Source of the DNA: Conoideocrella luteorostrata
Taxonomy: Eukaryota > Ascomycota > Sordariomycetes > Hypocreales > Clavicipitaceae
Direction of reading: 5' to 3'
DNA: 64,000 nt
NCBI GenBank assembly: GCA_032433595.1
Contig: JASWJB010000086.1
Span: 1-64,000 of the forward strand
How positions within the stretch are numbered: the stretch's first letter is position 1; every line of letters begins with the position of its first letter. Position numbers and translations under genes: made by a program. The notes under the pieces are model-generated. The model had not been told where the DNA came from. It was given only the letters and a program-made list of their open reading frames with translations, and did not search any database. Positions 46,948 through 61,115 of the stretch are shown one piece after another.

Positions 46948-48330
46948 GCTTGTTTCTCTCCCAAGTGGCGTCTATATCGTCGATGCCCAATCATAATTAA
47001 GTCTTAGACGGGGGCCACTTTTGATGCAGATGCAGTGCCACGACGAATTGGATCCTTTGATTCACCGGTTTTGACATATCTCCGCTTGGTCACCTCGTGA
47101 ATTGCCTTTAGGGTCGGTCTACCTGGGGGCCACATGCCACCTGGATTATTATCATACTGACGGATGTACAATACGGCAGCAACGTCCGACGGAGCTACGA
47201 AACAAGGCGATAATGGCGTTTCCATCAAGGGAGAAGAATCTGTCCCCCCTCCGCATCCTCGCCTTGCGCAATGCCTCACGCTGTGTCACCGCGTCCGCCT
47301 ACTTCCGAAAGAAAAAGTCCATGATGGATGCCCTTCAGCTTCATTCCCATTGGTTGGTATGCGAAAGCAGACCCTGCAGAGCGAGTTGTAACGCATCAGC
47401 CGTTGGCTTTTTCCTTTCGAATCACGACTGGCCACTTTTGATGGATGTCAGAGCATCGTCTCTCCGTCGGAATGCTTGCTAGTCGTCACAGCCCGACTTT
47501 ACGCTTTGAAAATAGTGGAAGCCCACCAATCAGAAAATGCGGTACATGGTCGACTTTCTTCGAACCATTTGCTGCCCAACGCGATTTAGCTTATTCTTTT
47601 CTTGGCTAGCCCGTCAATTGTAAATTGCACCTTGACTTGCATAAGCCTATGTTCTGCATTCTACCCGAGGTCAGGACCATGGCCATGGCAATGGGTTTGG
47701 GTGCCTTTGGATGAGTTTGCGGATCCTCCCGTTTCTGCTATCCCGTCACCATTCCATAGACCATGTCGATAGCGTCTTCATGAAGTAGTATGCCTATTCC
47801 AAGTTATACCCAATGAAGGCAAGCCGTCATGAAGTGAGCAGCTTTCTACCAATAGCACTTAAGACAGCTTTGATAGACCGGTCTCTTGACGTTTGGTACA
47901 GAGTCACCGCCTTTCCTTTCACGAATCGTCATGCTGGTGCTCCCCACCCCAACATGGTGACAAGGGTGAGCGAGCTATTGACGACCAATTGGCGACCAAT
48001 TGGGCTCTGTTTAGATGTCGGTCATAGTGGTAGAGAAGGGAGATGCTGGGATGTGGGAACATCAAACGTGGCAAGTCAGTACAGACCCGAAGTTGGAATG
48101 GTGTGGAGGTGGAGCTAACATATAACTCATAAGCTTTCCCCAGTAGCCTGGCCTGCTCTTTCTGTTCTGAGCATTACCTATGGCCCAGATACACACACGC
48201 TGAGTCTGATACTCTACCAAGCGTTTCCTGACAGCCTAGAGCATCATATACCTCGCGTGGCGGATTGCCATTGTCAGGTTGGGCCTGCCCTATACTCTCG
48301 TTACATCAAGTGGTTGTTGTTCAGGCTAGA

Positions 48331-50311
48331 ATGGCGGTTCACTACCTTACCTCTGCCCTGTCTTGGGAGCAGGTACTAGCTATTCTAGGCGCAGTCTGGC
48401 TCTTGTATGCAGCTGTCGTTGTAGTACAGAGGCTGTATCTCAGTCCTATTGCCCATATCCCCGGACCAAAACTCGCAGCGTTGACCCAGTACTACGAGTT
48501 TTACTACGACATTATCCTTGGAGGGCAGTACACGTTCAAAATCCTGGAAATGCACAAAAAATATGGGTCTGTGGTTAGGATTAGTCCCTGGGAAATCCAT
48601 GTCGGAGAACACGACTTCCACGGCGATTTGTATGGAGGGCCGACACGGCCGCGAGACAAGTGGAATTTCTGGGCAAAGCAGGTAAGCCTTGATCAGTATC
48701 CTTTCATGAGAAAGCACTTACTAATTTGGCGTGCTAAGTTTGGTGCTCCTGGTACGTGTCGAAGCGCTATAAAAATCAAGATCCACGTACTTTCCAAAAC
48801 AATCTCTTACAATCTTACCAGACAGCGCCTTAGCCACTCTGGAGCACGAACATCATAAACTCCGGCGGTCGGCTCTGAACCCTTTCTTTTCCACACAAAG
48901 TGTGCGAAATCTTCAACCTGTTATTGAGGAGCGTGTCGACAGCCTTCTGGAAGCTCTCGTCAAATATGCAGCCACTCAGGGTAGTAGACCCATCAACGTC
49001 ATGTATCCTTTTTCAGCTTTCTCGAATGGTACGACGCCCCAAGAGATGGTAGACCTCGGTTGGTACAACTGGTGTTAATTAACGCGTCTAGATGTCATCA
49101 ACGAATATGCATTTGCGCGAAGCGACCATCTAAGTAAGTGGCAATACAGGATCGGCCGTAACCAGACTGTTCTGACAACAACATCGCAGTTGAAAGACCC
49201 GACTTCGGTGCCGAGGTGACTGATAATTTGTTAATGGGCACTCATATGGGTCCGCTCATTAAACACGCAAACTGGGCACTAACTTTGGTCAATGCTTTGC
49301 CTGAATCTGTCTCAGGTCGATGGGTTCCTGGTATGTCTACCACATCAAACACGTCTATTCATTGATTTTGACTTCTTTACCTTGCTAGGCTGGTCGGGAT
49401 TTCTGAAAATGAAAAATGACATTGTCGACCAAATAAGCATGATCAAGTCGACGGAGAACACGGGAAAGTGGCAACTAGATGTGAGCCACCCTACCATCTT
49501 TCACGAGCTACTTTCTTCAAAGTTGCTGCCACGGTGGGAGAAGACGCCTACCAGGCTTGCCCAAGAAGGGCAAATCTTGGTACAAGGTGGCACACTTACC
49601 ACGTCCTGGACTCTGTCGTTGGCTACCTTCCATCTTGTACATCAGCCTTCAACGTTGCGAAAGCTTCGAGACGAGTTGTTTGCTGCCATTCCGGATGCAA
49701 ACGAAGTTGTGCCACTAGCTACACTGGAAAGCCTGCCGTATCTGCGGGCTGTGGTTAAAGAAGCTCTGCGACATGGCATTGGGACCAGCGGTAGACTTTC
49801 CCGGATTGCTCATGAAGAAACTCACGTCGTGCGCGATCGTCAGAACAACAGGGAGTGGCACATACCTCCTCATTCCGTGGTCAGCATGAGCCCTTACAAG
49901 ACGATTATGGACGAGGGCATATTTCCAGGCTCGCAGGAATTTATTCCTGAGCGCTGGCTCGGCGACGGAGAGAGGCTGGACAAGTACTTGACGGTGTTTG
50001 GGGGCGGCACACGAGGTTGTCTAGGTTTAGCCCTCGCAAACGCCGAGTTGCATATGGCACTTGCTAAGCTGTTCCGTCGATGGGGCAGCGGCGGTGTGGT
50101 GGGAGGAGATGAGGATGGTGATTACCGCCCTGGAGATGTTGGTATGCTGAAAATATTTGACACGACCGCTCGAGATTGCCAGATGGCCTCGGACTATTTC
50201 ATCCCTATTCCATTCAAGGTATTGCTATTTTCCCTTGATACTTGAACGTGGTCATGACTGACTTGCTCTCAGGGCTCAAAAGGTATCCGTTTTGTGCTTG
50301 AGCTGTTCTAA
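48331..50311 (+). CDS. Cytochrome P450 monooxygenase (trichodiene-oxygenase-like fungal class)
   Basis: Membrane-anchored haem-thiolate monooxygenase, 540 aa. Exons are 48331-48681, 48739-48751, 48822-49028, 49092-49133, 49190-49330, 49389-50218, 50273-50311; all joins are in frame. An N-terminal anchor (LAILGAVWLLYAAVVVVQRL) is followed by IPGPKLAALTQYYEFYYD. Motifs: K-helix EALR, PERW, and haem loop FGGGTRGCLG with Cys462. The I-helix reads GGTLTTS, lacking the acidic residue of the usual A/G-G-x-D/E-T. NDVINEYAF and FHLVHQPSTLRKLRDEL match fungal CYPs near the Tri4-like families. Substrate unknown. The next gene is an MFS transporter in the same direction, but no core biosynthetic enzyme is nearby. 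Exon 2 is only 13 bases. Confidence 0.9.
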
Positions 50312-51359
50312 ACGGATCTCCTTGTTGATGGAAAGCACTTGCTTTTTTTTTAAAAGGTGTTGCTCATCTGCCATCCAGATTGTGAGACAGTATTGTTGAA
50401 TAAACTGGCGTCAGCATGCGATTGAGCGCATTTCGAGAAATTCAGTGTCCGCAGCCCGTTAGGGTCATATTCAATAATTACTTTCCCTTTAAAATTAACG
50501 GCAATATAACTAGTACAACTACTTCACGCTTTGCAACTTCACGTCCCTATCTTCAATACCTACCCTCTGATCTGTCCTACAGTGATATTTCATGTTACCA
50601 CGTACTCAGTAGAGGCAAGCTAGATAGCCAGCCAACCAACTTGGCGTAATTTGGGATGCAAGCTCAGAAAAAAAAAGCAGACCAAGCTAGAGCTCGGATG
50701 TAGTTCAGTCCCGAGCACGGTACTTCGTGAACCAGACCGGACCCAACGCCATTGGCGGCTGGTCGACTTGCCGGGCCAGTGGGGGCAGGGGCAACCATGA
50801 TCCGAATAAGGTAAACACGGTAATAACAGTTGACGGGCTGTTGTGTTGTGTACGCGCTTTTCTTGGAGCCACTTGCCAGGTCTTCTTCGACGGGCGCCCA
50901 TGAACATTATAACGTTATAATACAGTAGTTATTGCATGGAGCGGAGCTGTCCTCATTTCTCCGTACCATTAACATAAACTACTCCGTACATAGTTATACT
51001 CCGTATACTGCAACAGCCAACCCCTGACAGCCTGGGGTCGGTCATCTTGTGGGGTGCAAGGGGGGGTGGTTGTGAGGGCTTGCATGGGTCAACGGAATCA
51101 AGACACGGAGACACGGATGGACGGCGTGGCGCGTTTGATCGCTTCGTCACTGTGGGGACTTTTTGGACAACGGGGACCTTACGGAGGAGTACAGAGCTTC
51201 TCGATACTCTTCGGTTTTGCCACGGTTGCACACCCTTTCTATTTCTGTTTTCCATCCGACGTTGCGATCCTTTTACGCTTGTTGTGTCCCTGTTTCCCGT
51301 TCTCTTTGGGTGCCTGTTTCTCCGACCACGCACGAGCCGCCTAAGCAAAAAGTGCTGAT
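50312..51359. other. Intergenic, P450 to MFS
   Basis: 1 kb without a gene. Two TACTCCGTA elements (50980-50988, 50997-51005) are spaced 17 bases apart, about 360 bp upstream of the MFS start. Confidence 0.5.
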
Positions 51360-52870
51360 ATGGCAGTTGTCGACCCTGCGACGAGGAAGAGGGTCTTGAA
51401 GGTGATTGTGGTGTCGCTGTTGCTGGACCTGGTAAATTGAGAAATCTATCCATTGCTCCTATAATAGACTGGGCTATTTGCTAATATTGGCTGCAGATCT
51501 CCTTCACCTTCATCCTCCCACTGTTTCCGAAACTCCTCGAATTCTACCGCGATCGCGAGGCGCCGTCCCTCACAGTCGGGGGACCCCCAACGTTGCTGCA
51601 ACAAGTCCTGGGAGGACTGAACAAATACAAGGCTTCTTTTTCACGACCAATAGACTCGCGCTATGATATTGTTCTTCTCGGCGGAGCCATGGGCTCATTG
51701 TTCTCGTACGTTGCCGCCAATTCGATCGCTAGCTTCCTCATGCGATAGAGTGAGAGCCTACGAGCGCGTCGGCCAGGGCTAACTGTGACGACTAGAATAT
51801 TGCAAGCAATTGCATCCCCGCTTATTGGAAAGCTCTCCGATCGATACGGCCGACGCACTGCGCTTTTGACATCCATGTGTGGAAATGTGCTCTCGGTGCT
51901 GCTCTGGGTCGCTGCCATTGACTTCAGGACATTTGTCGCAAGCCGCATAATCGGGGGGCTTTCAGAGGGCAACATCCAATTATCCACTGCCATGGCGAGC
52001 GACATATCAGACGAGAACTCGCGTGGCTCTACCATGGCGATTATCGGAGCATGCTTCTCTATTGCGTTCACGTTTGGGCCCGGACTGGGTGCCTGGCTGA
52101 GCACAAAGTCCATGGTCGCTGCAAACCCGTTTGCTACTGCCGCAGCCTTCAGTCTTGGGCTCATCGTCGTCGAGACGGTATACTTGTTCTTATGTCTCCC
52201 GGAGACTTTACCGTCTCTCACAGGAAAAGGCGGTCAAGGAGAGAAAAAGAATAATGCGAGTAAGGCGAAAGCTGCGCAGCGGACAAACTCTCACTTCCTG
52301 CTTAATGCCGTACACTTCTTGTTCTTGCTGTTCTTTTCTGGAATGGAAAGCTCGCTGTCTTTCATGACATACGAGCTCTTTGAGTTTACGTCGGGAAAGA
52401 ATGGCAAGTTGTTGGGGTATATTGGTCTCGTTGCGTCCATTCTTCAGGGTGGCGTGACAAGACGTCTCCCCCCCTTGCTCTCTGTTCGGATCGGAGTAGT
52501 CTCGTGCCTGACGGCATTCTTCCTTCTAGGACGCGTCGATAGCATCGGTGGCCTATACGCAGCCGCGACGTGTCTGGCCATGACGTCGGCAACAGTGGTG
52601 ACTGGACTGAATGCGCTGAGCAGTTTTGAAGCCCATGAGGACGAACGTGGGGCCAAGCTAGGTATCTTGAGAAGTTGGGGGCAGCTCGGACGAGGGCTGG
52701 GGCCAATCTTGTTTACCAGCGTGTATTGGTGGGCGGGCAGGGAGGTTGCATATAATATGGGAGCAACGGGCATTGCGGTGGTTTCGGCGGCGGTGTTGAT
52801 GGGACTCAAGACACCGAGGGGGCTTGTCAAAGCCAAGATGAATGAGGAGGCTAATGGGAAACATCAGTAA
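51360..52870 (+). CDS. MFS transporter, MFSD10/tetracycline-resistance-protein-like
   Basis: Twelve-span major-facilitator protein of the DHA1-like branch that includes vertebrate MFSD10 (TETRAN). Exons are 51360-51431, 51497-51705, 51796-52870 (451 aa); introns 51432-51496 and 51706-51795. The start MAVVDPATRKRVLKVIVVSL leads straight into TM1 (LLLDLISFTFILPLFPKLLE), characteristic of the family. MFS motif A GKLSDRYGRR follows TM2. MASDISDENSRGSTMAIIGA and FTFGPGLGAWLS mark TM4-TM5. The protein is complete, with a short Lys/Asn-rich tail. The substrate is unknown. Its position beside the P450 is suggestive but not evidence of a cluster. Confidence 0.88.
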
Positions 52871-55269
52871 GGGGAGTGTATTGTATGGATGGGCGGGCTA
52901 TTATATGAGGCAAAAGGTCAAATTTTACAACACGTTGCTTTCAAGGACGTACACATTGCGGGAGGGTGGTTGAAGCATCGACGCCTCTGGAATGAAGGAA
53001 AGGCAAGGTTGTAACTGGATATGTAATGAGCGGCTAGTCACGCATCATGAATTGATTTTCAGGAATTCAGCGCGTGTTTTTTGCTCTATATAGAGGGCTA
53101 TGTCAGTCACTACCCGGTCAGATGACCTGGTGACTTGGGGTTACTCTGAGGGAAAGCCCGCGACATAATGTAATTTACATGGACAGTTAGAGGCAAGGAA
53201 GCTGATACTTTACGGCAGCTGAGAAATTTGGCACAAATTAAGCAAAGCCAGCAGGCACGGAGAGCTCATTAAACCCTGATCTGCAATCTACCTCGTGTAA
53301 TACTATGAGTAGGAGTTGCTCCTTCTCTGTTGGCAGTCACAGCACACCCGATAGATTTGGTTGAGGGAATATCTGTTTAACCTTGTGCTCTCGATGCATA
53401 TTCTATCTTTTCCGCCCATCACAGCACTCTGGCGCCAGATGGTGTGACGTAACTCAGTCTTCTTTTTAGAGTAGAGAGAGGTCAGATTAGAGTTTCAATG
53501 AGTCTTACTCTTACTCCTCGCCGATGAGTCAACATATATGGTTTCACGGTCGTAGCTTAGTCAAAGGCACGAAAGGTCTGACCTGACACATCTGCCCGTG
53601 GCGCGCGGTGACTTGAGGCTATAGAGTCCTGGGACATTCCTATTCATTTTACGCAGGCACCTTACTGAAAACGGCAATCACCTAGTAGTATGCAGCATTT
53701 ATGAAACATGGCAACGTGTGGTAAGTGTACTTGTATGTGAACCGTAGGTCTCACTTGTGCTGCAAAAATGGAGGGGTAACGTTTTGTAGTCTTGCTAGAG
53801 GGCGCGTGGAATAACGAGCTATGGTTTCATCCGTTCAATGCCAAATACCCCAACATAGTTTCCTAAAACCACAGACAATAATTGCTATATTTACTGGTAC
53901 TCTCAATATCAAATCGCCCCATGTAGGATCCGCCGTGAGATCACAAATCTGCAATGACAACAAACTGAAGCTCTGCGGTGGCGACGCCCAATAGCGGGGC
54001 ATGACGTTTCGAGGGGCAAGCCTGAAAATCGAAGTCGCGGGGAGGGTCTGAGCTGCGGATTGTTTGTACACTCATCATCGAACAAGTTCATAACCTTCGA
54101 AAGCAAGAAAATCAAAGTCTAATGACGCACCAAATAAAGATAATAGGAGTATTCCGCTTGGAGCAGTTATACCTACACAAAGTTACCCTTTGATTCATAT
54201 TGTGAGATCATAGCCATTGCCGTGACTCACGCCGGCTTTGCTCGAACGAGTGGGTGCGCGACCCTGGCTGGCCGACAGCTGCCCCCGGTAAAATTTTGTG
54301 TTTGGGCAGTCGCTGTCCATCAAGGAGGGGTTGGGCAGACAGAGCTCAAAAGGCAGCGCAGTTAACTGGCCTGCCTCGCGGAAATTTTGGGTCGCTGCGA
54401 ATTTTTCTCTCCAGTCCGTGATCCAGCCTTGTCTCCACTCGGTACCTACTAACAGATTGGATGTACCTGGGAGACCTGACGTTCAGAATTGAGGATTTTG
54501 GTGTTGTAGTATTGCCCTACGACGTAGTTAGGGAATTGTTAACTGATCTATGAGTTGTCGACATGGCATGATAATCTGTGTAGAGTGGAAGCAGTTCAAG
54601 TTAAAAGAAATGAAGAAGAATAGAGACCTATTCTCGTTAAGGCAGCTTCTCATGTTGGGAATTCGTTCCGAGTGAGGCCAGGAGCGACCGATGCACCGTG
54701 ATGCACAACTAGGTAGATGAGTATCCAACATGGCAATGCATCGCTGAAGCCACAGGCTTGGACACTTCCCCCAAAACTTGCAGCGTCTCTACTGAACTCG
54801 CTGGGCCCTCAGTCTTTTATGTCTCCGTAGATAGCTAGCTCCCTTGGCGATGGCATTGAACAGTCGTACCTGTCGTAGAGGTAGATGATTAGCCCCTCCA
54901 TTTCGTCACCTCATTATCGTGGCCTGGTGAGTTGCTAGGATGGGACTCCCTGGGTACATGGCGAACAACGAGCCAAGGCGACTGCTCTGATTGGCCTGCG
55001 CTCGCACATTTGGCGCTAAGAGAAAAAAAAAAAAAAACTGCAAGTGAGTGCGAGGCAGGGAAAAAACCTCTGGTCTGTTAGGGCTAGCCGGTCGCAGAGG
55101 TCCCCCCTCTATGCTCCTCTGGTTGCCCCGCGCCAGACAGAAATCAGAAACCCCACCCCTCCTCCACCCGCCTTTTTAAATCCTCTCCTCCCACCACCGT
55201 TTTGCGAATTTTTCTCTCTTTTCGCTCCTCGTCTCGCATACCCGGTTCAAGCATCCGATCTGCGAATTC
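52871..55269. other. Intergenic, MFS to TEF1, with TEF1 promoter
   Basis: 2.4 kb, no recognised gene. Bases 55022-55035 are an A14 run. Bases 55146-55200 are pyrimidine-rich with CTTTTTAAAT (55172-55181), the usual layout of ascomycete TEF1 promoters. Confidence 0.55.
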
Positions 55270-55365
55270 GTACGTTGACTCCCATCTCCAATAAAAGTCT
55301 TCATCATCCAGAGCATTCATGTTGATGGATACAACATATCAGTGACTAATTTTTTTCTCGAACAG
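55270..55365 (+). other. Predicted intron in the TEF1 5' leader
   Basis: GTACGT donor at 55270, AGTGACTAAT branch site near 55340 and CGAACAG acceptor ending at 55365, 58 bases before the TEF1 ATG. Leader introns are common in fungal TEF1 genes. Confidence 0.6.
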
Positions 55366-55423
55366 TTATTTTCCGTCAGGACACTCACAACTACTACAAA
55401 CTTCACAACCTTATACCGCCAAA

Positions 55424-57275
<1,852 letters not shown>

Positions 57276-57945
57276 ACGACTAAACCCGTTGAATTCTTGT
57301 TGTGTACACGTGGCTGGATCCTGGGACGTAATGTTCTCACTTCTACGATGAAATGATTTACTTTGCTATGGATGAGCACTCCGGCTATTTATCTGCGGGG
57401 CACATGTAATGAGAAACAGGGATTTCATGGTTTTCATGATGTGCTTAAGAAGGTTAAAAAAACACTAGAGTCTAGAAGTGATTCCAAAAAAAAAATGGTC
57501 AAAAACTCACTTGTGCCTTGGATAAGTGATTGTGTATGTGCGTGTGTGTGGCGATGAAACGGTAGTGGTGTTAACTTAGTCTCGCCTCGCTTCTATATCT
57601 TCTTTCTGGGAAGCTTGACAAGAGTCAGTCTTGATCTCGTTTATGTTACATCTCTTTTTTTTTTCTCAGGTCATAAAGAAGACCTGAAACAATTTGAACC
57701 TTGACTCATACTAGCACCATTTCATGAGGAAATAATGTGAAGCGTTTATCGAGTGGGGCGTACGATATTGTCCAGCATCTTTTCAAGGGACGATATTCAA
57801 AGCAGGTCAGTATACAAGTCAAAGCGCCAAGACTAGTCTTCAATGGCGCGATTTCCATGTCCCAGCGTGGAGCATAAGTGCCTACATCTATATACCACTG
57901 TGATGTTATTACATTTCAGCATCTCGTTCTAATAGTACAAATTGG
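57276..57945. other. Convergent 3' flanks of TEF1 and SLS1
   Basis: 670 bases. It holds the TEF1 3' UTR and terminator region, an A9 run at 57486, a TGTG run near 57533-57549 and a T-run at 57653-57664. No gene. Confidence 0.5.
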
Positions 57946-60774
57946 TTATTGTGTCTTTTCCGAATGTCCCTCTTCCCATGAAGACGAAGTAGATAGTGTG
58001 TTGAGGGCTCCGTCATCTTCAACACACCTGCCGCTATCAGAAGTCGCAGTTCCATCCTCTAGCTTGGTTGTAGATGGCCCTTTATCCTCCAGAATATCAA
58101 TTCTATGATTCGGATGCTCAGAGGTTTCCTCCGAGACTTTTTCGGCAGGATATTCAGTATCCATCATGTCCCAACTGAACTGTTCAACGGACCTCTCTTG
58201 CATCAGCTTGTGACCTGCATTCCATGAGAAGTGTACGTCACAGGCAATCTCCTCCGCTGATTGCAGGAAGCCCCGTAGTTTCTCCTGCGTGACTGCCATG
58301 CTGTCCCCACTGCACAGTCCCACCACGAGCGAGAGCTTCTGCTGCTGACCACCGTGGTGGCCGGCCTCGATGCTGCTGTATCGGAGGATATGGCCTTGCC
58401 ATTCCATATCAATGGTTTGGTGTATTTCCAGGCCCATAAACATGTATGGTACGCTCGTCGTTTGCTCTGTAGAAGTGCTGCTGCGTTGGACGGGTAACCA
58501 TTGGTCTGGGATGGAAAAAGTGGTTTTGCTGGGCGTTCGCAGTTTTCCCTGGAGCAGGTTAAACTCAGAGGCTTGAAAGAACTCTTGGAGAGAGGCTTGG
58601 CCCGGATCAAGTGGCACTAGGCGCATTTGAGTGAAGCGGACATCGACACTCTCGTCTGGGAGCAAGATGTCGGTATGTTGCTGTGGAATGACTGCTTCTA
58701 GGGCAGATGTATTGGAGAATGAAAAGTTGGATAGATCGGTAAACGGGTTAATAGGCACATGCAAGCGGACCTGCGGCAAAGGGCTGGAGGAGGTGGATTG
58801 TGGCAACAAAGTCCTGTCTGCTGCGAAGTGGAGAACGATGGCGGTTTTCTGAGTGCTAGGAACAGCAGAATCAGCTGTAAGGAGGGTGAGGGCTGCTGGA
58901 TGGGGGATGACGGGCAATAGGACAAGTCGGGTTTTAGCTGATCTGGCCGTTTGGATTTTCTTCTCTGTGTGAAGGATAGTGCCAAACGTGGCTGTGGCTT
59001 CAATTCGTTCTTCCGGAGACGTCAAGTTCGATTGTGATAACTTGACATTGTGTAGGAAGTCGAGAGGATGCCTTGCGGTGTCCATTGTTTTTGCGATGGG
59101 ATTCACATATCGGGACCATTTTCGTAATTTATCCCTCCACGCCAATCCTCTCTTGTCTCGGTGATGAGTCAAAAACACGCCTTTCTTCAGTTTGGAGGAT
59201 TTGGTCGTTGATAGGAGTTGGACTTCTGCGTTTCGTGGAGCGAATTGTCTTCCAATCAGTAATCTGACCACGATGTCGGCAGGGCCTTCTGACTGTCCGT
59301 TGGAGACGTCTGTCTCAGGAAGCCATGACACAGACAGCTCCTATCTCATTCAGTATTAGCCCAAGGGCGTCATAAGTCTTTCAATTAGAGACATCTCATA
59401 CCGCACGCTTCTGGTTATAACACAAGGCCGTATTCGTTATTTTTGCCAGCTCCTCCAGTACTGGCTGCGTCAAATTTTCTGCCTCGATTTGCTCGACGGA
59501 TACGGTCTGTGATTTGATTGTTTGTATAACCTCTTCTAGTCGTGCTAATATCGTAGCGACGGTGGACTTGCGAGTATATATGCCTAGTCTGCACTCGTCG
59601 AGTTTGGTGCTTATTCTTTCGTTATTCGACTTGTCCAGCAAATCGATGCTGAGACGCTCGATAATCCCGCTGGATGGCTCTAGAGTAAAGGATTGTGAGT
59701 ATCTTTGCGGGCTGATCTGGATGTGATTTCGGTATGCTTACTGGTAATTAGCTGAAATACCTGGGGTGATAGCCAGAGCACTGTTCTGCCCAGCCCTTCG
59801 ATGTGTTCTTGGATCTCTAGCTTCCACTTTGCAGTCAGGATCATCACCGCCTGCTGCTCCTTTCGCTTCAGAGAGCCCCATTGATTTGATTGAGCAGCGG
59901 TCCAAGCACTTTGTTTTAGCACCCAAGGGTAGGCAGGTTTTTTGTTACTCTCCCAATCGTCGTCCCACTTGCCGCGATTGAAATATGTTACTAGTTGCTC
60001 TTGTGTGAATCCATCAACGAGGTACTCTATCAATTCATTGAAGTCTTTTCTCCTCACTATAGTAGTAGTCTTTGGTCGTACCTCTTCAATGTTTTCCCAG
60101 AATTCTTCCGAAGAGTCTGATTCTGGCGATTGAGGAGGTAAGACAGACTGCCAGTTCAAGGGAACTCCAGTTGCAGCCAGCTCGCCGTCGAGAGCTGGAA
60201 TCGGCTTATTGGGCTTTTTCAGTCTATTAGGGTTTTTAATAATTATTGCTTCGACTGGCTTGCCCAGAGCGTCATGTCCAAGGCTATAACGATTTACAAG
60301 ATCGTGACGAAAAACTGTCGAGTTCGACGACAGTTGGGCTGACGATGGTGGTTGTGTCGGCGAATCGCCTCCCGGTACTGTTTCTGGAATGGAGTAGTCT
60401 TGAGTAGAATCGGATGTCCGCTCAATAATATCGGAATCGACCCCCTTGGACGCTTCAGGAGTTGCTGTTGGTTGAACTTCCCATTCGGCCAATTCCTCTT
60501 CCGTAGCGGCACTGCCGTGGTGTTTGCCTCTGCGATGGCCTTGTCGTTTCTTTGCGTGCTTGCCCTTGGAGCTTGACTCCACATCATCAAGTGCTCCAGA
60601 TATTAAAGCCTCTATTCTTTCTTTACTTTGAGGCGAGAAATCGGAAACATATCGTCGTTGTGATCGTTGGCCGAGGCTTGTCGAGTATGCAGCTATGAAA
60701 CCGGTCGTTCGCTGCGACAGCCCTAGCCTGCAGGCTAGGCATATACGCGGCAGCAGCGCCGCCCTTGAGATCAT
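57946..60774 (-). CDS. SLS1: Mitochondrial inner-membrane protein SLS1 (transcription-translation coupling)
   Basis: SLS-domain protein that in yeast links mitochondrial RNA polymerase/Nam1 to translation at the inner membrane. Exons are 60774-59742, 59679-59402, 59340-57946; introns 59680-59741 and 59341-59401; 901 aa. The start at 60774 begins MISRAALLPRICLACRLGLS, a mitochondrial presequence; the ORF opens 30 codons earlier without such a signal. A Ser/Gln-rich linker is followed by RKDFNELIEYLVDGFTQEQL and WVLKQSAWTAAQSNQWG, then a long beta-rich C-terminal region (VPYMFMGLEIHQTIDMEWQG). The tail is acidic. It is divergent from NSE3. Confidence 0.85.
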
Positions 60775-61115
60775 AGATAGAAGTAATCGACTGGTTTCAA
60801 ACTCAAAAGACTTGAAAGCATTGCGTTCTGCCAAATCCAAATGTGGTTGTAGATGAAGTTGCACACAGGGGAGCTCATGGAAATTTGCGACGCTGCAGCC
60901 TTATCGATAAGATGGAACTGGTGCATGTTCAGGAGTCAACGCGTCTGCGCCCGAATAGCGCGTTAATGCCCCCGCCATACGGAGTACGGAGTACACTGTC
61001 AAACAACCGCTCTGAACACAATCTCGAAGGACAGACAATCTACGGAGTAGATCTTTGTCTCTTAGTCGTATCTGTTTTTTCTTCCGTTTGATATTAAGCT
61101 TTACGAGTGGCTGCG
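60775..61115. promoter_or_regulatory. Divergent promoter SLS1 / NSE3 with three TACGGAGTA elements
   Basis: 341 bases. It contains an overlapping pair of nonamers at 60978-60993 and a third copy at 61041-61049, 67 bases upstream of the NSE3 ATG. This is the densest cluster in the window. Confidence 0.6.

Larger units (their letters stand above)
40772..48330. other. 7.6-kb gene-poor region
   Basis: No open frame resembles a known protein and no series of exons could be assembled. Short frames of 60-134 codons occur on both strands with random composition, for example 43864-44247 (+) and 47102-47482 (+). Five exact TACGGAGTA elements are present: 41814, 42077, 42545, 42552 and 44083. Other features are a C16 run at 46932-46947, a G-run near 42402, and a GC patch CCCCGGGCCGGGCC near 41910. 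Base composition looks ordinary, not AT-collapsed. It could hold non-coding RNA, diverged genes or old transposon dust; I cannot tell. Confidence 0.45.

Noticed and set aside
48331..52870. P450 plus MFS transporter as a secondary-metabolite cluster
   Set aside because: No synthase, terpene cyclase, NRPS or cluster regulator is present, and the neighbours are housekeeping genes or empty sequence.
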